Source: Brevundimonas halotolerans
GTDB taxonomy: Bacteria; Pseudomonadota; Alphaproteobacteria; Caulobacterales; Caulobacteraceae
NCBI RefSeq assembly: GCF_003730275.1
Contig: NZ_QTTA01000023.1
Span: 56,968 to 120,967, forward strand
Direction of reading: 5' to 3'
Length of the DNA stretch: 64,000 nucleotides
The notes under the pieces are model-generated. The model was not told where the DNA came from, ran no database searches, and was given only the letters and a program-made list of their open reading frames with translations. Shown here piece by piece: positions 18,726 to 26,512 of this stretch. Each line of letters starts with the position of its first letter. Position 1 is the stretch's first letter. A program made the position numbers and the translations under genes.

Positions 18726-20230
18726 GCGCCCCTGAACCGACAATCGCTGAGGTCATGCCGCCAAGACGGCTGGACCCACGCACCATCCTGGTTCAGTCCC
18801 TGCGGGGTGCTCCCTCGCTCGTGTTCGGTATTCCCGTCGTACTCGCCTGGTCGCGGGGGGAAGGCATAGCGCTGGGGTCCCTGTTGATCGGGATGTCGGT
18901 GCTGGTTGCCATCGCCCTGATCTCCGCGTGGCTGCGCTGGTACACCTTCACCTATCAGATCCTGCCCGGGCAGATCGTGATCGCGCGCGGTCTGATCAAG
19001 CGAACTCGCCGGTCAATCCCTGCCGAGCGCATTCAGGATGTTTCGATCAAGCAAGGACCCTTGTCCCGGGTCATCGGGATTGCGGAAGTCCGCATCGAAA
19101 CCGGCGGCGGGGAGGCCGACGAGGGCCGGCTGGTCAGCGTCAGTCTCCCTGAAGCGCACAGGCTCCGCGAGGTCATCCGCAGCATTCGGGTGGGCGGGAC
19201 CGGTGCCGAGGCCAGCAGCGAGGACGGCACGGCCGAAGCCGAGGCCCTGCTGTTTCAGATGGGTATGCCGCGCCTGCTCTTTTCCGGAGTGTTCAACTTC
19301 TCGCTGGTCTGGATCGCGGGCATTTTCGGGGCTTTGCAGTACCTAGAACAAGTACTCGGCTATGGCTGGGACCGGTGGCGGGAAGTGGTCGGCGTGGCCG
19401 AGCAGGCGATTCAGTCGCAGCTCAACGGAATGGTTCTGCTGAGTGTCGCCGGCTTCGCTGTAGCCCTCGGAGTACTGGCCGGGGTGACCCGAACGGTGCT
19501 GCAGAACTTTGGCTTCACGCTTACCTATGACGACGCACGGTTTCGCTATCGACGGGGCCTGTTGACCCGAAGCGAAGTGGTGGTGGCCAAGCGTCAGATC
19601 CAGTTGGGCTTGGTCGAGCGCGGTGCCGTGAGCGGGGGACTTGGCTGGTCCGCGCTCAAGGTTCAGACGCTCGGAGGCGGCGACCAGGTCTCGGGCCGGC
19701 AGGAACTGGCCCCGTTTGCGAGGTCTCATGAGCTGGCCCCCATAATCGCCCTCGCCGGGCTTCCCCCGTTTGATCGTTCGCACCTGAAGGCCGTCTCCGG
19801 GTGGCATATCCTGCGCGGCCTCATCGGGATGGTGGTGCTCCCGACGGCAATCCTGCTGGTGGTGTCGCTCTTCTACCCGATCGCCGCGCTGCTGCTGGTC
19901 GCAATGCCCGTCATGCTCGGGGTGGCCTTGCTGCGCCGCCGTCGTCACCGGTATGGGCTGGCTGCGACCAGCCTGCAGGTGACGCGCGGCGTGCTGGTGC
20001 GGCGCGAATGGACGGTGCCGTACGGCAATGTCCAGTCCGTCACGGTGCGCCGTGGGCCCTTTCAGAGACTGGTCGGTATTGCAACCGTGCGGATCGACAC
20101 CGCGGGGGGCAGCGGGATCAACGGCCCACGAGTCCATGACATTGAGGACGCCCGGGCGGAGGCGCTTGTGCGCGACCTGATCCAGCGCGTGGAAGCCCTT
20201 CGTACCTCGACCGATACCGACCCAGCGTAG
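18722..20230 (+). CDS. Multi-PH-domain membrane protein, YdbT-like
   Basis: 502 residues, GTG start overlapping the upstream stop. Three bPH2 domains are visible, each after a pair of membrane helices: about 76-155 (YQILPGQIVIARGLIKRTRR), about 265-345 (TLTYDDARFRYRRGLLTRSE) and about 410-490 (YGLAATSLQVTRGVLVRRE). This is the usual architecture of the larger partner of YdbS. It is the last chromosomal gene before the island; its stop is 92 bp from the left attachment repeat and it is intact. Confidence 0.87.
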   Translation: MSAPEPTIAEVMPPRRLDPRTILVQSLRGAPSLVFGIPVVLAWSRGEGIALGSLLIGMSVLVAIALISAWLRWYTFTYQILPGQIVIARGLIKRTRRSIPAERIQDVSIKQGPLSRVIGIAEVRIETGGGEADEGRLVSVSLPEAHRLREVIRSIRVGGTGAEASSEDGTAEAEALLFQMGMPRLLFSGVFNFSLVWIAGIFGALQYLEQVLGYGWDRWREVVGVAEQAIQSQLNGMVLLSVAGFAVALGVLAGVTRTVLQNFGFTLTYDDARFRYRRGLLTRSEVVVAKRQIQLGLVERGAVSGGLGWSALKVQTLGGGDQVSGRQELAPFARSHELAPIIALAGLPPFDRSHLKAVSGWHILRGLIGMVVLPTAILLVVSLFYPIAALLLVAMPVMLGVALLRRRRHRYGLAATSLQVTRGVLVRREWTVPYGNVQSVTVRRGPFQRLVGIATVRIDTAGGSGINGPRVHDIEDARAEALVRDLIQRVEALRTSTDTDPA

Positions 20231-20322
20231 GGCGGAAGACGCTTGCCTAGCGCGGACTGGCCTCGGCTGCGCCGGACAGGTTGCCGACAGCGAAGCGTCT
20301 AGAGCGATGTCCTTAATGAAGA

Positions 20323-20344
20323 AACGATGGTGGGTGATGTAGGG
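20323..20344 (+). repeat. Left attachment repeat (attL)
   Basis: Identical over 22 bp to 48159-48180; the core gatggtgggtgatgtaggg is the complement of the tRNA-Lys acceptor and T-stem 3' half including encoded CCA. Flanks differ immediately beyond the 22 bp. It is a tRNA 3'-end fragment without the rest of a tRNA, the usual scar of tyrosine-recombinase integration. Confidence 0.85.
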
Positions 20345-20408
20345 GGTTGCCGACGCATCTCCTAGAGTGCCCGCGCGCGCTGAGTTCTGACCATTCGGCT
20401 TGCCGCCC

Positions 20409-22073
20409 ATGGCGTATTCCCCTACAAAAACCCTACAAAATTGCGGAGTGGCACGGGTGGGGGCAGCCAAGGGATTGAAGGTCGAACACGGCTCGTACGT
20501 GGTGCGGATGATTGTGCCAGCCGATGTTCGGACCTTGTTCGGCAAAGCCGAGTTTCGGCACAATCTGAAGACCTCGAATCCGGTCACTGCCGAAACTGAA
20601 GCAGCCCGCATACGAAGCGAGTGGAAGGCCATGATCGCGGAGGCTCGTGATGGCGCCTCACCTGAGAAGATCAAGCTCTTGGTCGATGCTTGGAAGTGCC
20701 GTCAGCCTCGCATGGAGTCCAATGTGTCGCGCCGTGGCGCGGTCCTTTCCCGGTATGGTCTTGATGATGTGACGGCCAACGGAGGCGACGATCACGCTGA
20801 TGCCATCAGCAGCCTAATGCGACTGATGCATCACGCTGTGCGGGGGCAGGCCGACCCAGCCTTTTTCGTGTCTGCTCTGAGAGAGGCCGGATTGCCGGAC
20901 ACCGCCGAAGGCCGGAAACAGCTTGGCCGCGCGATTCTGGAAATCGAGCATGCTCGCATGCTGAAGGGTCAAGCGGCGGCCTTAGCCGAGCGGACAAGAG
21001 CGTTCGAGGCGAAGGCGTTCGGAGGTTCTACTGAACCGAAAAAGCTCGCCGGCGTGAAGATCAGCGAACTGCATAACCATTGGCGTAAGCATCGCCCCAA
21101 GGCCCCCAAAGAGGCCGCGAAAGAGGATCAGTACGTTAAACGCCTTACCGAGTTCATGGGCGGCGACGTTGATATTGCGCTGATTAGCAAGGTGAAAGCC
21201 GGTGACTTTTGGCTTGCCCTGCAGCTTCTACCCGCCCGGCGAACGTCGGCCAAACTGGCGAAGCTGGATTTCAACGCGCTGATCGCGACAGGTGAACCCC
21301 CCATCGGAGATGCGGCTCTGTTCCAGTGGCAACTTTTCCTTAAGGCGCTCTTTAAGCATGCCGAAAAGTTCGGGATGAACGAAGGAAACCCGTTCTCGGT
21401 AGTCGAGCACAAGCTGGATAAGAGCGAGCTTCAGGGTTCCGCGTACACCCCTGAAGAGATTGAACAGGCGTTCAAGCTGCCTCTCTTCACAGGACACGAT
21501 GGCAGCCATTTCCGACACAAGGTGGGCTGCATCGTCACCAAGGACTGGAAGTATTGGCTGCCCATAGCGTCACTGTGGTCGGGCACCCGGTTGAATGAGT
21601 GGGCAAGCGCCAAGGCTGCCCATATCAAGCAGATCGACGGAGGCTGGTTTCTCGACCTGCGAGATCGCTCGCTGGCCATGGGGGACCCGACCCGCGTGAA
21701 AAACAAGGGCAGCCGCAGGCTTGTACCGATCCATCAGAAGCTGATCGAATTGGGCCTTTTAGACTATGCCCAACGTCACCCAGAGGGCTGGCTGTTCCCA
21801 GAACTTCATGCGTCCGAAAAACGGACAGCTTCCACCATTGCGTCCAACTGGCTGGGGCAGAACCGCAAGCTCAGTGGGATCACCCTGAATGTTCATGAAC
21901 TAAGACACACGTTTAAGCAGGCTGCTCGATCTAGCGGGATGAGCGAAGAGATATCTGACCTTATTACGGGCCACACGAGCGGTGGCATGGGCCGCAAATA
22001 TGGGGCGGGCGTCGATCCGAAAGTTCTCACGTCGGCAGTCGCGCGGATCGATTTTCCGACATTTCCCTTGTGA
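20409..22073 (+). CDS. int: Tyrosine-family site-specific recombinase (island integrase)
   Basis: 554 residues from the ATG at 20409. The start is uncertain: a TTG lies 9 bp earlier, and the first codons after the ATG overlap the candidate arm-site repeat, so translation may really begin at a GTG near 20450. The catalytic domain occupies about 380-545, with SGTRLNEW (first Arg), a Lys in KNKGSRRLVPIH, HELRHTFKQAA (His and second Arg), GHTSGG (His) and the tyrosine in RKYGAGVD. It should excise and insert the island at tRNA-Lys. It resembles integrases of alphaproteobacterial islands and appears intact. Confidence 0.92.
   Translation: MAYSPTKTLQNCGVARVGAAKGLKVEHGSYVVRMIVPADVRTLFGKAEFRHNLKTSNPVTAETEAARIRSEWKAMIAEARDGASPEKIKLLVDAWKCRQPRMESNVSRRGAVLSRYGLDDVTANGGDDHADAISSLMRLMHHAVRGQADPAFFVSALREAGLPDTAEGRKQLGRAILEIEHARMLKGQAAALAERTRAFEAKAFGGSTEPKKLAGVKISELHNHWRKHRPKAPKEAAKEDQYVKRLTEFMGGDVDIALISKVKAGDFWLALQLLPARRTSAKLAKLDFNALIATGEPPIGDAALFQWQLFLKALFKHAEKFGMNEGNPFSVVEHKLDKSELQGSAYTPEEIEQAFKLPLFTGHDGSHFRHKVGCIVTKDWKYWLPIASLWSGTRLNEWASAKAAHIKQIDGGWFLDLRDRSLAMGDPTRVKNKGSRRLVPIHQKLIELGLLDYAQRHPEGWLFPELHASEKRTASTIASNWLGQNRKLSGITLNVHELRHTFKQAARSSGMSEEISDLITGHTSGGMGRKYGAGVDPKVLTSAVARIDFPTFPL
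20419..20440 (+). repeat. Candidate integrase arm site, left copy
   Basis: Two copies of the 10-mer ccctacaaaa set 11 bp apart, about 75 bp inside the left attachment repeat. The same arrangement, with one substitution (ctacag), occurs at 48068-48089 about 70 bp inside the right end, in the same orientation. Paired short direct repeats at this distance from the crossover site are typical of arm-type binding sites of tyrosine integrases. Assignment is by pattern only. Confidence 0.5.
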
Positions 22074-22404
22074 TGTTTCTGCTTCGGGCATTGAGCCTGT
22101 GACCCCCTCGGTGTGAACGAGGTGCTCTCCCTGCCAAACCCTTATGTTTGCTGGATTTGGCGTTCTCTACTTTCCGCTTTCGTTCACGGTAATTCGAAGT
22201 GTTTCTGGGAAGTTTCTGGGAAGTGCTTTCCGGAACGCCGTGATGCGCGACCGTGCTAGTTCGAGTTCCTAGCTTCCTGACGGCGGGCAGACCGCATCCT
22301 TCCTCCCCGAAAGCGGACTCTCCTAGAGTCTGCTAGGGGTGGCTTGCGGACGTTGAAGGGGCCGACCGGCTTCTGTAGCCTAGGCTGAGAGGAACTGTGC
22401 TCAA
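22074..22404. other. Intergenic gap after integrase with an 11-bp tandem duplication
   Basis: About 330 bp without a convincing gene. It contains an exact tandem copy of gtttctgggaa (22201-22211 and 22212-22222). The spacing equals the 11-bp period of the end repeats, so it could be a further recombinase or excisionase site, but the sequence itself is different. No terminator hairpin was recognised. Confidence 0.4.
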
Positions 22405-22833
22405 ATGTACGACCAAATCTTTATTTCAAGCCAGGCTGAGGACCCCGTTTCAACGCTGGTCGTCGAAGGGCTCGCCCAGTTCAACCATGCTGAAGTCGGG
22501 GACGCAGGGAAAACAGCTCTAATCGCAAAGCCGGTTGGGGGTGATGGGCAGCCACTTGCTGCAGGCCTTGTGGGATACACCGTTTGGGGGTGGCTCTTTG
22601 TTGAGAAGCTTTGGGTGGGAGAACCTCTTCGGGGTAGAGGCCTTGCCGCAAAGCTCTTAGCTGCGGCTGAAGGCGAGGCTGTTAGCCGGGGCTGCAATCG
22701 GGCATGGCTCGACACGTTCAACCCAAATGCAAAGCGACTCTACGAGCGGCTTGGCTATGAGGTCTTTGGGGAGTTGCCTGAGTTTGTGGGATCGAACACC
22801 CGGTTCTTCATGAAGAAGCAGCTCGTCACCTGA
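22405..22833 (+). CDS. GNAT family N-acetyltransferase
   Basis: 142 residues. The acetyl-CoA loop is visible as VGEPLRGRGLAAKLL (about 72-86), followed by the GNAT C-terminal block AWLDTFNPNAKRLYERLGYEVFGEL. The substrate is unknown; relatives include small-molecule and toxin-type acetyltransferases, but no antitoxin gene precedes it. It is island cargo, the first of three genes each followed by the same palindromic repeat. Confidence 0.85.
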   Translation: MYDQIFISSQAEDPVSTLVVEGLAQFNHAEVGDAGKTALIAKPVGGDGQPLAAGLVGYTVWGWLFVEKLWVGEPLRGRGLAAKLLAAAEGEAVSRGCNRAWLDTFNPNAKRLYERLGYEVFGELPEFVGSNTRFFMKKQLVT

Positions 22834-22860
22834 GGTCCGCGCACCGACCGAGGCAGGGGA

Positions 22861-22913
22861 ATGTCCGCTATGGGTCGTAAGCCGACAATCGTCTGAGGCT
22901 GGAAAGCGGACCT
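22861..22913 (+). repeat. Dispersed palindromic repeat, copy 1
   Basis: About 53 bp beginning atgtccgctatgggtcg and ending aaagcggacct. The outer arms GTCCGCT and AGCGGAC are exactly inverted, so RNA or single-stranded DNA could fold into a long hairpin. Further copies are at 23128-23180 and 23667-23717, each after a gene. The outer arms are conserved but the middle varies, which suggests an intergenic repeat family. Confidence 0.6.
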
Positions 22914-22918
22914 CGGCC

Positions 22919-23128
22919 ATGCATTATGAGGACATGGCCAAGACCTCTCGGAACCGAAGTGGCGTCCCGTCAGAAGCAAGTCTTCCGGGCTTGTCCGACG
23001 CAGAGTTGGTGAGGGAAGCCGCACGGGTCTCGGCGAAACTCGGCACGCCGCTGTCGCCGATTGTATCCAAGCTGTTGCTCAAACAGCGGCACGCGATTGA
23101 AAGCGAGCAGGCGCGTCGGAAGGCCTAA
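22919..23128 (+). CDS. Small hypothetical protein
   Basis: 69 residues if started at 22919; the ATG at 22934 is equally possible. Charged and helical, with no membrane segment and no recognised family. The segment LSDAELVREAARVSAKLG followed by a basic tail could be a small DNA- or protein-binding helix bundle. It sits between two copies of the palindromic repeat. Coding status is supported only by open frame and island context. Confidence 0.4.
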   Translation: MHYEDMAKTSRNRSGVPSEASLPGLSDAELVREAARVSAKLGTPLSPIVSKLLLKQRHAIESEQARRKA

Positions 23129-23180
23129 CGTCCGCTATGGGTCGCGAGCAGACCGTCGCCTGACGGTGGAAAGCTGTCAT
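23128..23180 (+). repeat. Dispersed palindromic repeat, copy 2
   Basis: Begins cgtccgctatgggtcgcg directly at the stop of the preceding small gene and ends aaagctgtcat. The right arm has one mismatch (AGCTGTC) to the perfect AGCGGAC of copy 1. Confidence 0.55.
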
Positions 23181-23215
23181 TGTCCTTGTTTCGACGAGTA
23201 GGTCAGGAGACCCCA

Positions 23216-23656
23216 ATGCTGGCTTTGACCGCTTCGCCTTCCACATTCGATTTTGGAACAAACGTCACCGGCGACATTTACTTTGTTTCTGATTGGGGCA
23301 GCTTCCCCGAGGCGGGTTGGAATGACTTTCCAGTCATCGTCATCAACTGGTGGCTCGAAGGGTTGGCACGGCTCGACGATGCAACTTCGTCCTCGGAACT
23401 ACTGTCATTTATGGACGGACCCTATTCGATAAGGGCCGACTTGCGGTCGGATTACGAGGTCGATCTGACCTATCTGCATCGCGACCGCGTCGTCGGCAGA
23501 GCGGCGCCGATCCCTCTTCAGACCCTGATCGATCTCGTCAGGGCCGCAGGTCTTTCGGCGGTAGTCGCCTGCGACAAAGCCGGGTGGAGCAGCCAAGATT
23601 TGATGTCTCTACGAAGAAGGCTCCTGCCGAGGCAAGATGCTGACCTCTCGACCTGA
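23216..23656 (+). CDS. Hypothetical protein
   Basis: 146 residues. The ATG at 23216 was chosen over a TTG 36 bp upstream because AGGAGA lies seven bases before it, and the upstream choice would begin at the end of the repeat. It is a mixed alpha/beta soluble protein with Trp-rich stretches (VSDWGSFPEAGWNDFPVIVINWW) and no known motif. Shape and size resemble immunity-type proteins, but no partner toxin is seen. Flanked by repeat copies 2 and 3. Confidence 0.6.
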   Translation: MLALTASPSTFDFGTNVTGDIYFVSDWGSFPEAGWNDFPVIVINWWLEGLARLDDATSSSELLSFMDGPYSIRADLRSDYEVDLTYLHRDRVVGRAAPIPLQTLIDLVRAAGLSAVVACDKAGWSSQDLMSLRRRLLPRQDADLST

Positions 23657-23666
23657 TTCAGCAAAG

Positions 23667-23717
23667 GTCCGCTATGGGTCGTTTGCGGTCATGGCCTTCC
23701 AAGCTGAAAGCCGACTC
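23667..23717 (+). repeat. Dispersed palindromic repeat, copy 3
   Basis: Begins gtccgctatgggtcgttt, 11 bp after the stop of the preceding gene, and ends aaagccgactc. The 15-base left block gtccgctatgggtcg is identical in all three copies, while the centre differs. Confidence 0.55.
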
Positions 23718-23768
23718 TCGCTCGCTCGTCCTCGCGGACGGAAACGTCGGGCATGGATTGGCACGCGC

Positions 23769-24476
23769 TCAGCGCTTGGTTCGCACCAGACGCCCATCCT
23801 CCAGCGGCCTCTGCAACTCCTTTGCGATGTCCCATGTCGCGGTCATCCAAGTGTCCAGTTCATCCGGCTCAGTGAGGATGACCGGCATGGCCTTGGGGTG
23901 CACGGCACCGACTTCAGCATTCGGTTCGGTCGTCAGGAATGCAGTCAGGTCACAGGTTTCCAATCCGGTCTTGATCTTGCGGACACCCGTCCAGCCCTCC
24001 AGCCATATTCCGGCGAAGAATGCCAATGGTTCAGGGTCGTCGACCGCCAGTTTGAACCAGATAGGCTGGTACTTTCCTTCAGCGCTGCGCCCGGGTTCGC
24101 TGAACGCGGTGAACGGAACGAGGCACCTGTTCTCAGGCTTCAGCCATGGCTTCCAATGGCTGCTCGCAGTGTTGCGTACATTGGTCGTGCCGCTGTCTGG
24201 TTCCATCCTCAGAAGCTCGTCGAAGTCGACGTCTTTCCCCTTCGCCCGGAGCTTGTCAGCCCGTGCGGACGCCTTGTCGAAAATAGCCTTTCGGGAGGAG
24301 GGCATCCCCCAACGAGCGGTCGCGAGTATGCGCCGGTCCCCCTCCATTCTCACGATGGGAACCGCATAGTCCGGGTACAGGTCCCGAGGCTCTAGGTTGC
24401 CGGCCTCGTTGCTCATTGCACTGGCCAGATCAAGGATAGCCGCTGGGCCTTTTCGGAGGCTGTAGAGGTTGCACAT
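23769..24476 (-). CDS. SOS response-associated peptidase (SRAP; YedK/HMCES-like)
   Basis: 235 residues beginning MCNLYS, so Cys 2 becomes the N-terminal nucleophile that crosslinks to abasic sites in single-stranded DNA. Family blocks: TNVRNTASSHWKPWL, RCLVPFTAFSEPG, FFAGIWLEGW and the histidine in VHPKAMPVIL (about 190). The product shields abasic sites at stalled forks. Islands and phages often carry such genes beside polymerases or recombinases; here it stands alone on the minus strand. Confidence 0.92.
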   Translation of the reverse strand: MCNLYSLRKGPAAILDLASAMSNEAGNLEPRDLYPDYAVPIVRMEGDRRILATARWGMPSSRKAIFDKASARADKLRAKGKDVDFDELLRMEPDSGTTNVRNTASSHWKPWLKPENRCLVPFTAFSEPGRSAEGKYQPIWFKLAVDDPEPLAFFAGIWLEGWTGVRKIKTGLETCDLTAFLTTEPNAEVGAVHPKAMPVILTEPDELDTWMTATWDIAKELQRPLEDGRLVRTKR

Positions 24477-24519
24477 GGCGCGACACCATCATGGTCCGTG
24501 GCCCGAGTCTACGGGTGGC

Positions 24520-24786
24520 TCACAGGGGAGGTGGCGGTCTTTGCGATCTGGCAACGCCATCCTGCGGAACCGCTGTAGCCGGGTAACTCCAGCCTCCCAG
24601 CACGACGGCGCCACTTAACTCGGCCCACGCGGCTTTGACGGTGGCGCTGGCCGCGAGCAGGGGAAGCTGTTGCGGCGAGGCATAGTTTAGCGACGCATGA
24701 AGCTTCTGCAGTCGCCTGTAGCACTCCACGAGTTCGGCCATGTCCGCAGCCGTGAGCGCCTGCTTCCGGGATGAACCTTTGTGCAT
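24520..24786 (-). CDS. Small hypothetical protein (second of a coupled pair)
   Basis: 88 residues, unrecognised. An N-terminal helical half (ALTAADMAELVECYRRLQKLHASL) leads to a low-complexity tail ending in PPPPL. Its ATG overlaps the stop of the upstream small gene (ATGA), which supports both being translated. No membrane segment. Confidence 0.5.
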   Translation of the reverse strand: MHKGSSRKQALTAADMAELVECYRRLQKLHASLNYASPQQLPLLAASATVKAAWAELSGAVVLGGWSYPATAVPQDGVARSQRPPPPL

Positions 24787-24974
24787 CAGCTACGGGCCCG
24801 ACAACCGAGCCTGACAAGCGAAAGCCGGGCGGCTTCATTTTCGATGACGCCCGGAGAGAGCCTCTCAAGCTCGCTCAGAAGGGTCTTGATCCCGGCCCGA
24901 CCGTCTGCGGACGTCAGGTCGATACCTTGAACTATTTGGCTCAGTCGGTGAGCCTGCGAAGGATCGTTTGCCAT
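24786..24974 (-). CDS. Small hypothetical protein (first of a coupled pair)
   Basis: 62 residues from the ATG at 24974, chosen because AGAGG stands six bases upstream; the frame is open to 25049 without a better site. A soluble helical protein (HRLSQIVQGIDLTSADGRAGIKTLLSE, given here only as a landmark region, about 9-35) with no known family. Coupled to the next gene by a 4-bp overlap. A toxin-antitoxin role was considered but nothing specific supports it. Confidence 0.5.
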   Translation of the reverse strand: MANDPSQAHRLSQIVQGIDLTSADGRAGIKTLLSELERLSPGVIENEAARLSLVRLGCRARS

Positions 24975-25118
24975 GTTTGCCTCTGTCGAAGCCACCGACT
25001 GAACAGAGGCCGGACTTGCTCCCGAAAGGCAAGAACAAAAGCGGAACATCGGGTCGGGTCTGTTAGAGGGAGGTGGATAGTTTTCCGTCAGATCGGTGAC
25101 CGACTGCGGTGGCGGGCT

Positions 25119-26051
25119 TCAATCGCATTCGCTGACCAGCCCGACGGGCAGTTGGGAGCAGTACTGCATCCGCCAACGGTCGTCGGCGTCGGTCTGCACG
25201 TCCACCACCCGCCAGCCGTTTTCGTCGGGCTGTAGGATCGCATCCATTCGTCCAACCGGGCGGCAATTGTCATAGCCGCAATCAATCCTGCCGCCGCCCG
25301 GCCTCTGGGGCTGAACAGAGGCGAACACAACGGTATCGCTTCTCCGCAGCTCCAGCACCACGAACTCCACTGGTGCCCGGTATTCTCGTTCGGCGGTCGG
25401 CCTCAAGGCGTCCATGATGGCGGACCGCTCTAGCGATCCCCGGGCAGGCTCGACGATGTGGCCGTCCGTTGGCCGAGCCCGCGCGATGTCGGGCTGGCCT
25501 GCTTGCGCTGGAGTCGAGGGCCGTTCCGGAGAAGCCAAAACGCATGCGCGTCGTCTCATAAGCTCCATGACCTCTCGCCGATGAGCGGGAACCGCCAGCC
25601 TTAAAGTGCCGGCGTCTCGTTCAAACATGTCCGCATAACCGCTGTAGAGGGCGGGATTGTTGCGAAACGCGATGGACCCGAGCGTATTGGACTCCGCTGC
25701 TCTCAGAGTGTCGTTCATCGACACGAGAAGGGCGTGGCATCCTTGGGGGTCATCATTGGCCCATTGCGCATCTTCGGCCACGCTACATAGCGTCCCGGTG
25801 TCAGAGAGGCGGTCAAGAATGGGCCGGATTTCGCCTCGGGTCATCGAAGGAGCCCGCTCATAAAGCTCATTGAACCCCGAAATGGTGGTCCCGCAGGCTT
25901 CAACCGCAATCATGAAGTCCGGCGACGTTCGCGAGAACTTCTCGACCTCGGCATCCTCCGAACCGCATGCAGCCAAGCTTAGGCAAACTAGACCTACGAG
26001 ACTTGCGCGGGGCCACCGAGCAATCCTCCAATACTGACCGTCACTGCTCAT
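25119..26051 (-). CDS. Hypothetical lipoprotein
   Basis: 310 residues. A basic N-terminus, hydrophobic segment (SLVGLVCLSLAAC) and lipobox place Cys 29 as the lipidated residue. The mature part holds eight or so cysteines, suggesting disulfides in the periplasm. The C-terminal part (about 215-305) is a beta-rich domain (APVEFVVLELRRSD ... GWRVVDVQTD). No family was recognised. Divergent from the XRE regulator gene 105 bp away, so the two may share a regulated promoter region. Confidence 0.7.
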   Translation of the reverse strand: MSSDGQYWRIARWPRASLVGLVCLSLAACGSEDAEVEKFSRTSPDFMIAVEACGTTISGFNELYERAPSMTRGEIRPILDRLSDTGTLCSVAEDAQWANDDPQGCHALLVSMNDTLRAAESNTLGSIAFRNNPALYSGYADMFERDAGTLRLAVPAHRREVMELMRRRACVLASPERPSTPAQAGQPDIARARPTDGHIVEPARGSLERSAIMDALRPTAEREYRAPVEFVVLELRRSDTVVFASVQPQRPGGGRIDCGYDNCRPVGRMDAILQPDENGWRVVDVQTDADDRWRMQYCSQLPVGLVSECD

Positions 26052-26093
26052 CGAGCCCCCCGAAAACCCAGCGCCACCATACCGGGATATTGG

Positions 26094-26120
26094 AAAATCG
26101 CATATCGAAAAATCCCATAT
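26094..26120 (+). promoter_or_regulatory. Direct-repeat operator candidate upstream of XRE gene
   Basis: Two 12-bp copies, AAAATCGCATAT (26094-26105) and AAAATCCCATAT (26109-26120), differ at one base and are 15 bp apart. They lie 36-62 bp before the XRE start and between the divergent lipoprotein and XRE genes. Autoregulation by the XRE protein is the natural guess. Confidence 0.4.
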
Positions 26121-26155
26121 AGCTGGTCTGCCGGTACGAAACGGCGGCTGGAACC

Positions 26156-26413
26156 ATGGGCAAGACCATCTACACAGGTGCCCAGTCGGTCGTGGCTCAG
26201 TGTCTGATTGAGGCCCGCCGGAAATCTGGCCTTACGCAGGTGCAGGTTGCTGCGCTCATCGACCGCCCTCAGAGCGTCATTTCAATGATCGAGACCGGTC
26301 AGCGTCAGGTCACCGTTCTGGAGTTCGTTGCTTTGATGAGAGCGATGGGTCGGGACGCCGCCGAAGCGTTCGCGACGGTCGCAGATAAAATTCCTGAAAA
26401 TTTAGAAGTTTGA
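26156..26413 (+). CDS. XRE-family helix-turn-helix regulator
   Basis: 85 residues, nearly all a Cro/CI-type HTH domain: RKSGLTQVQVAALIDRPQS (helices 2-3, about 23-41) followed by SMIETGQRQVTVLEFVALM. No extra effector domain, so it acts as a simple DNA-binding repressor or antitoxin-like regulator. Located 100 bp before the PcfJ-like gene whose promoter carries a palindrome. Confidence 0.85.
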   Translation: MGKTIYTGAQSVVAQCLIEARRKSGLTQVQVAALIDRPQSVISMIETGQRQVTVLEFVALMRAMGRDAAEAFATVADKIPENLEV

Positions 26414-26477
26414 GACCTCGAACGCCAACGGGCTTAACAAAGAAAGTCAGAAAATAGACTTAACCCATTGAGATATA

Positions 26478-26509
26478 TTGACTAATACGTATAACCCCGT
26501 TATACGGGG
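26478..26509 (+). promoter_or_regulatory. Promoter candidate with overlapping palindrome before the PcfJ-like gene
   Basis: TTGACT (26478-26483) and TATACG (26501-26506) are 17 bp apart, a sigma-70-like layout. A perfect inverted repeat CCCCGT-TAT-ACGGGG (26495-26509) covers the -10 region, so a bound dimer would block transcription. The start codon is at 26513, about where transcription would begin, so the mRNA may be leaderless. Assignment is by eye. Confidence 0.4.
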
Positions 26510-26512
26510 AGT

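Noticed and set aside
22861..23717. Integron gene-cassette array (attC sites) for the three repeats
   Set aside because: GCCTAAC before copy 2 matches one half of an attC core, but the other copies lack it, no opposing GTTRRRY core is found at the far ends, and no integron integrase is nearby.
22861..23717. CRISPR array
   Set aside because: Only three copies, spaced by whole genes (about 215 and 490 bp), not by regular short spacers, and no Cas genes are present.
24520..24974. Toxin-antitoxin pair
   Set aside because: Two small overlapping genes fit the size, but neither has a known toxin motif, an antitoxin DNA-binding domain or an operator.
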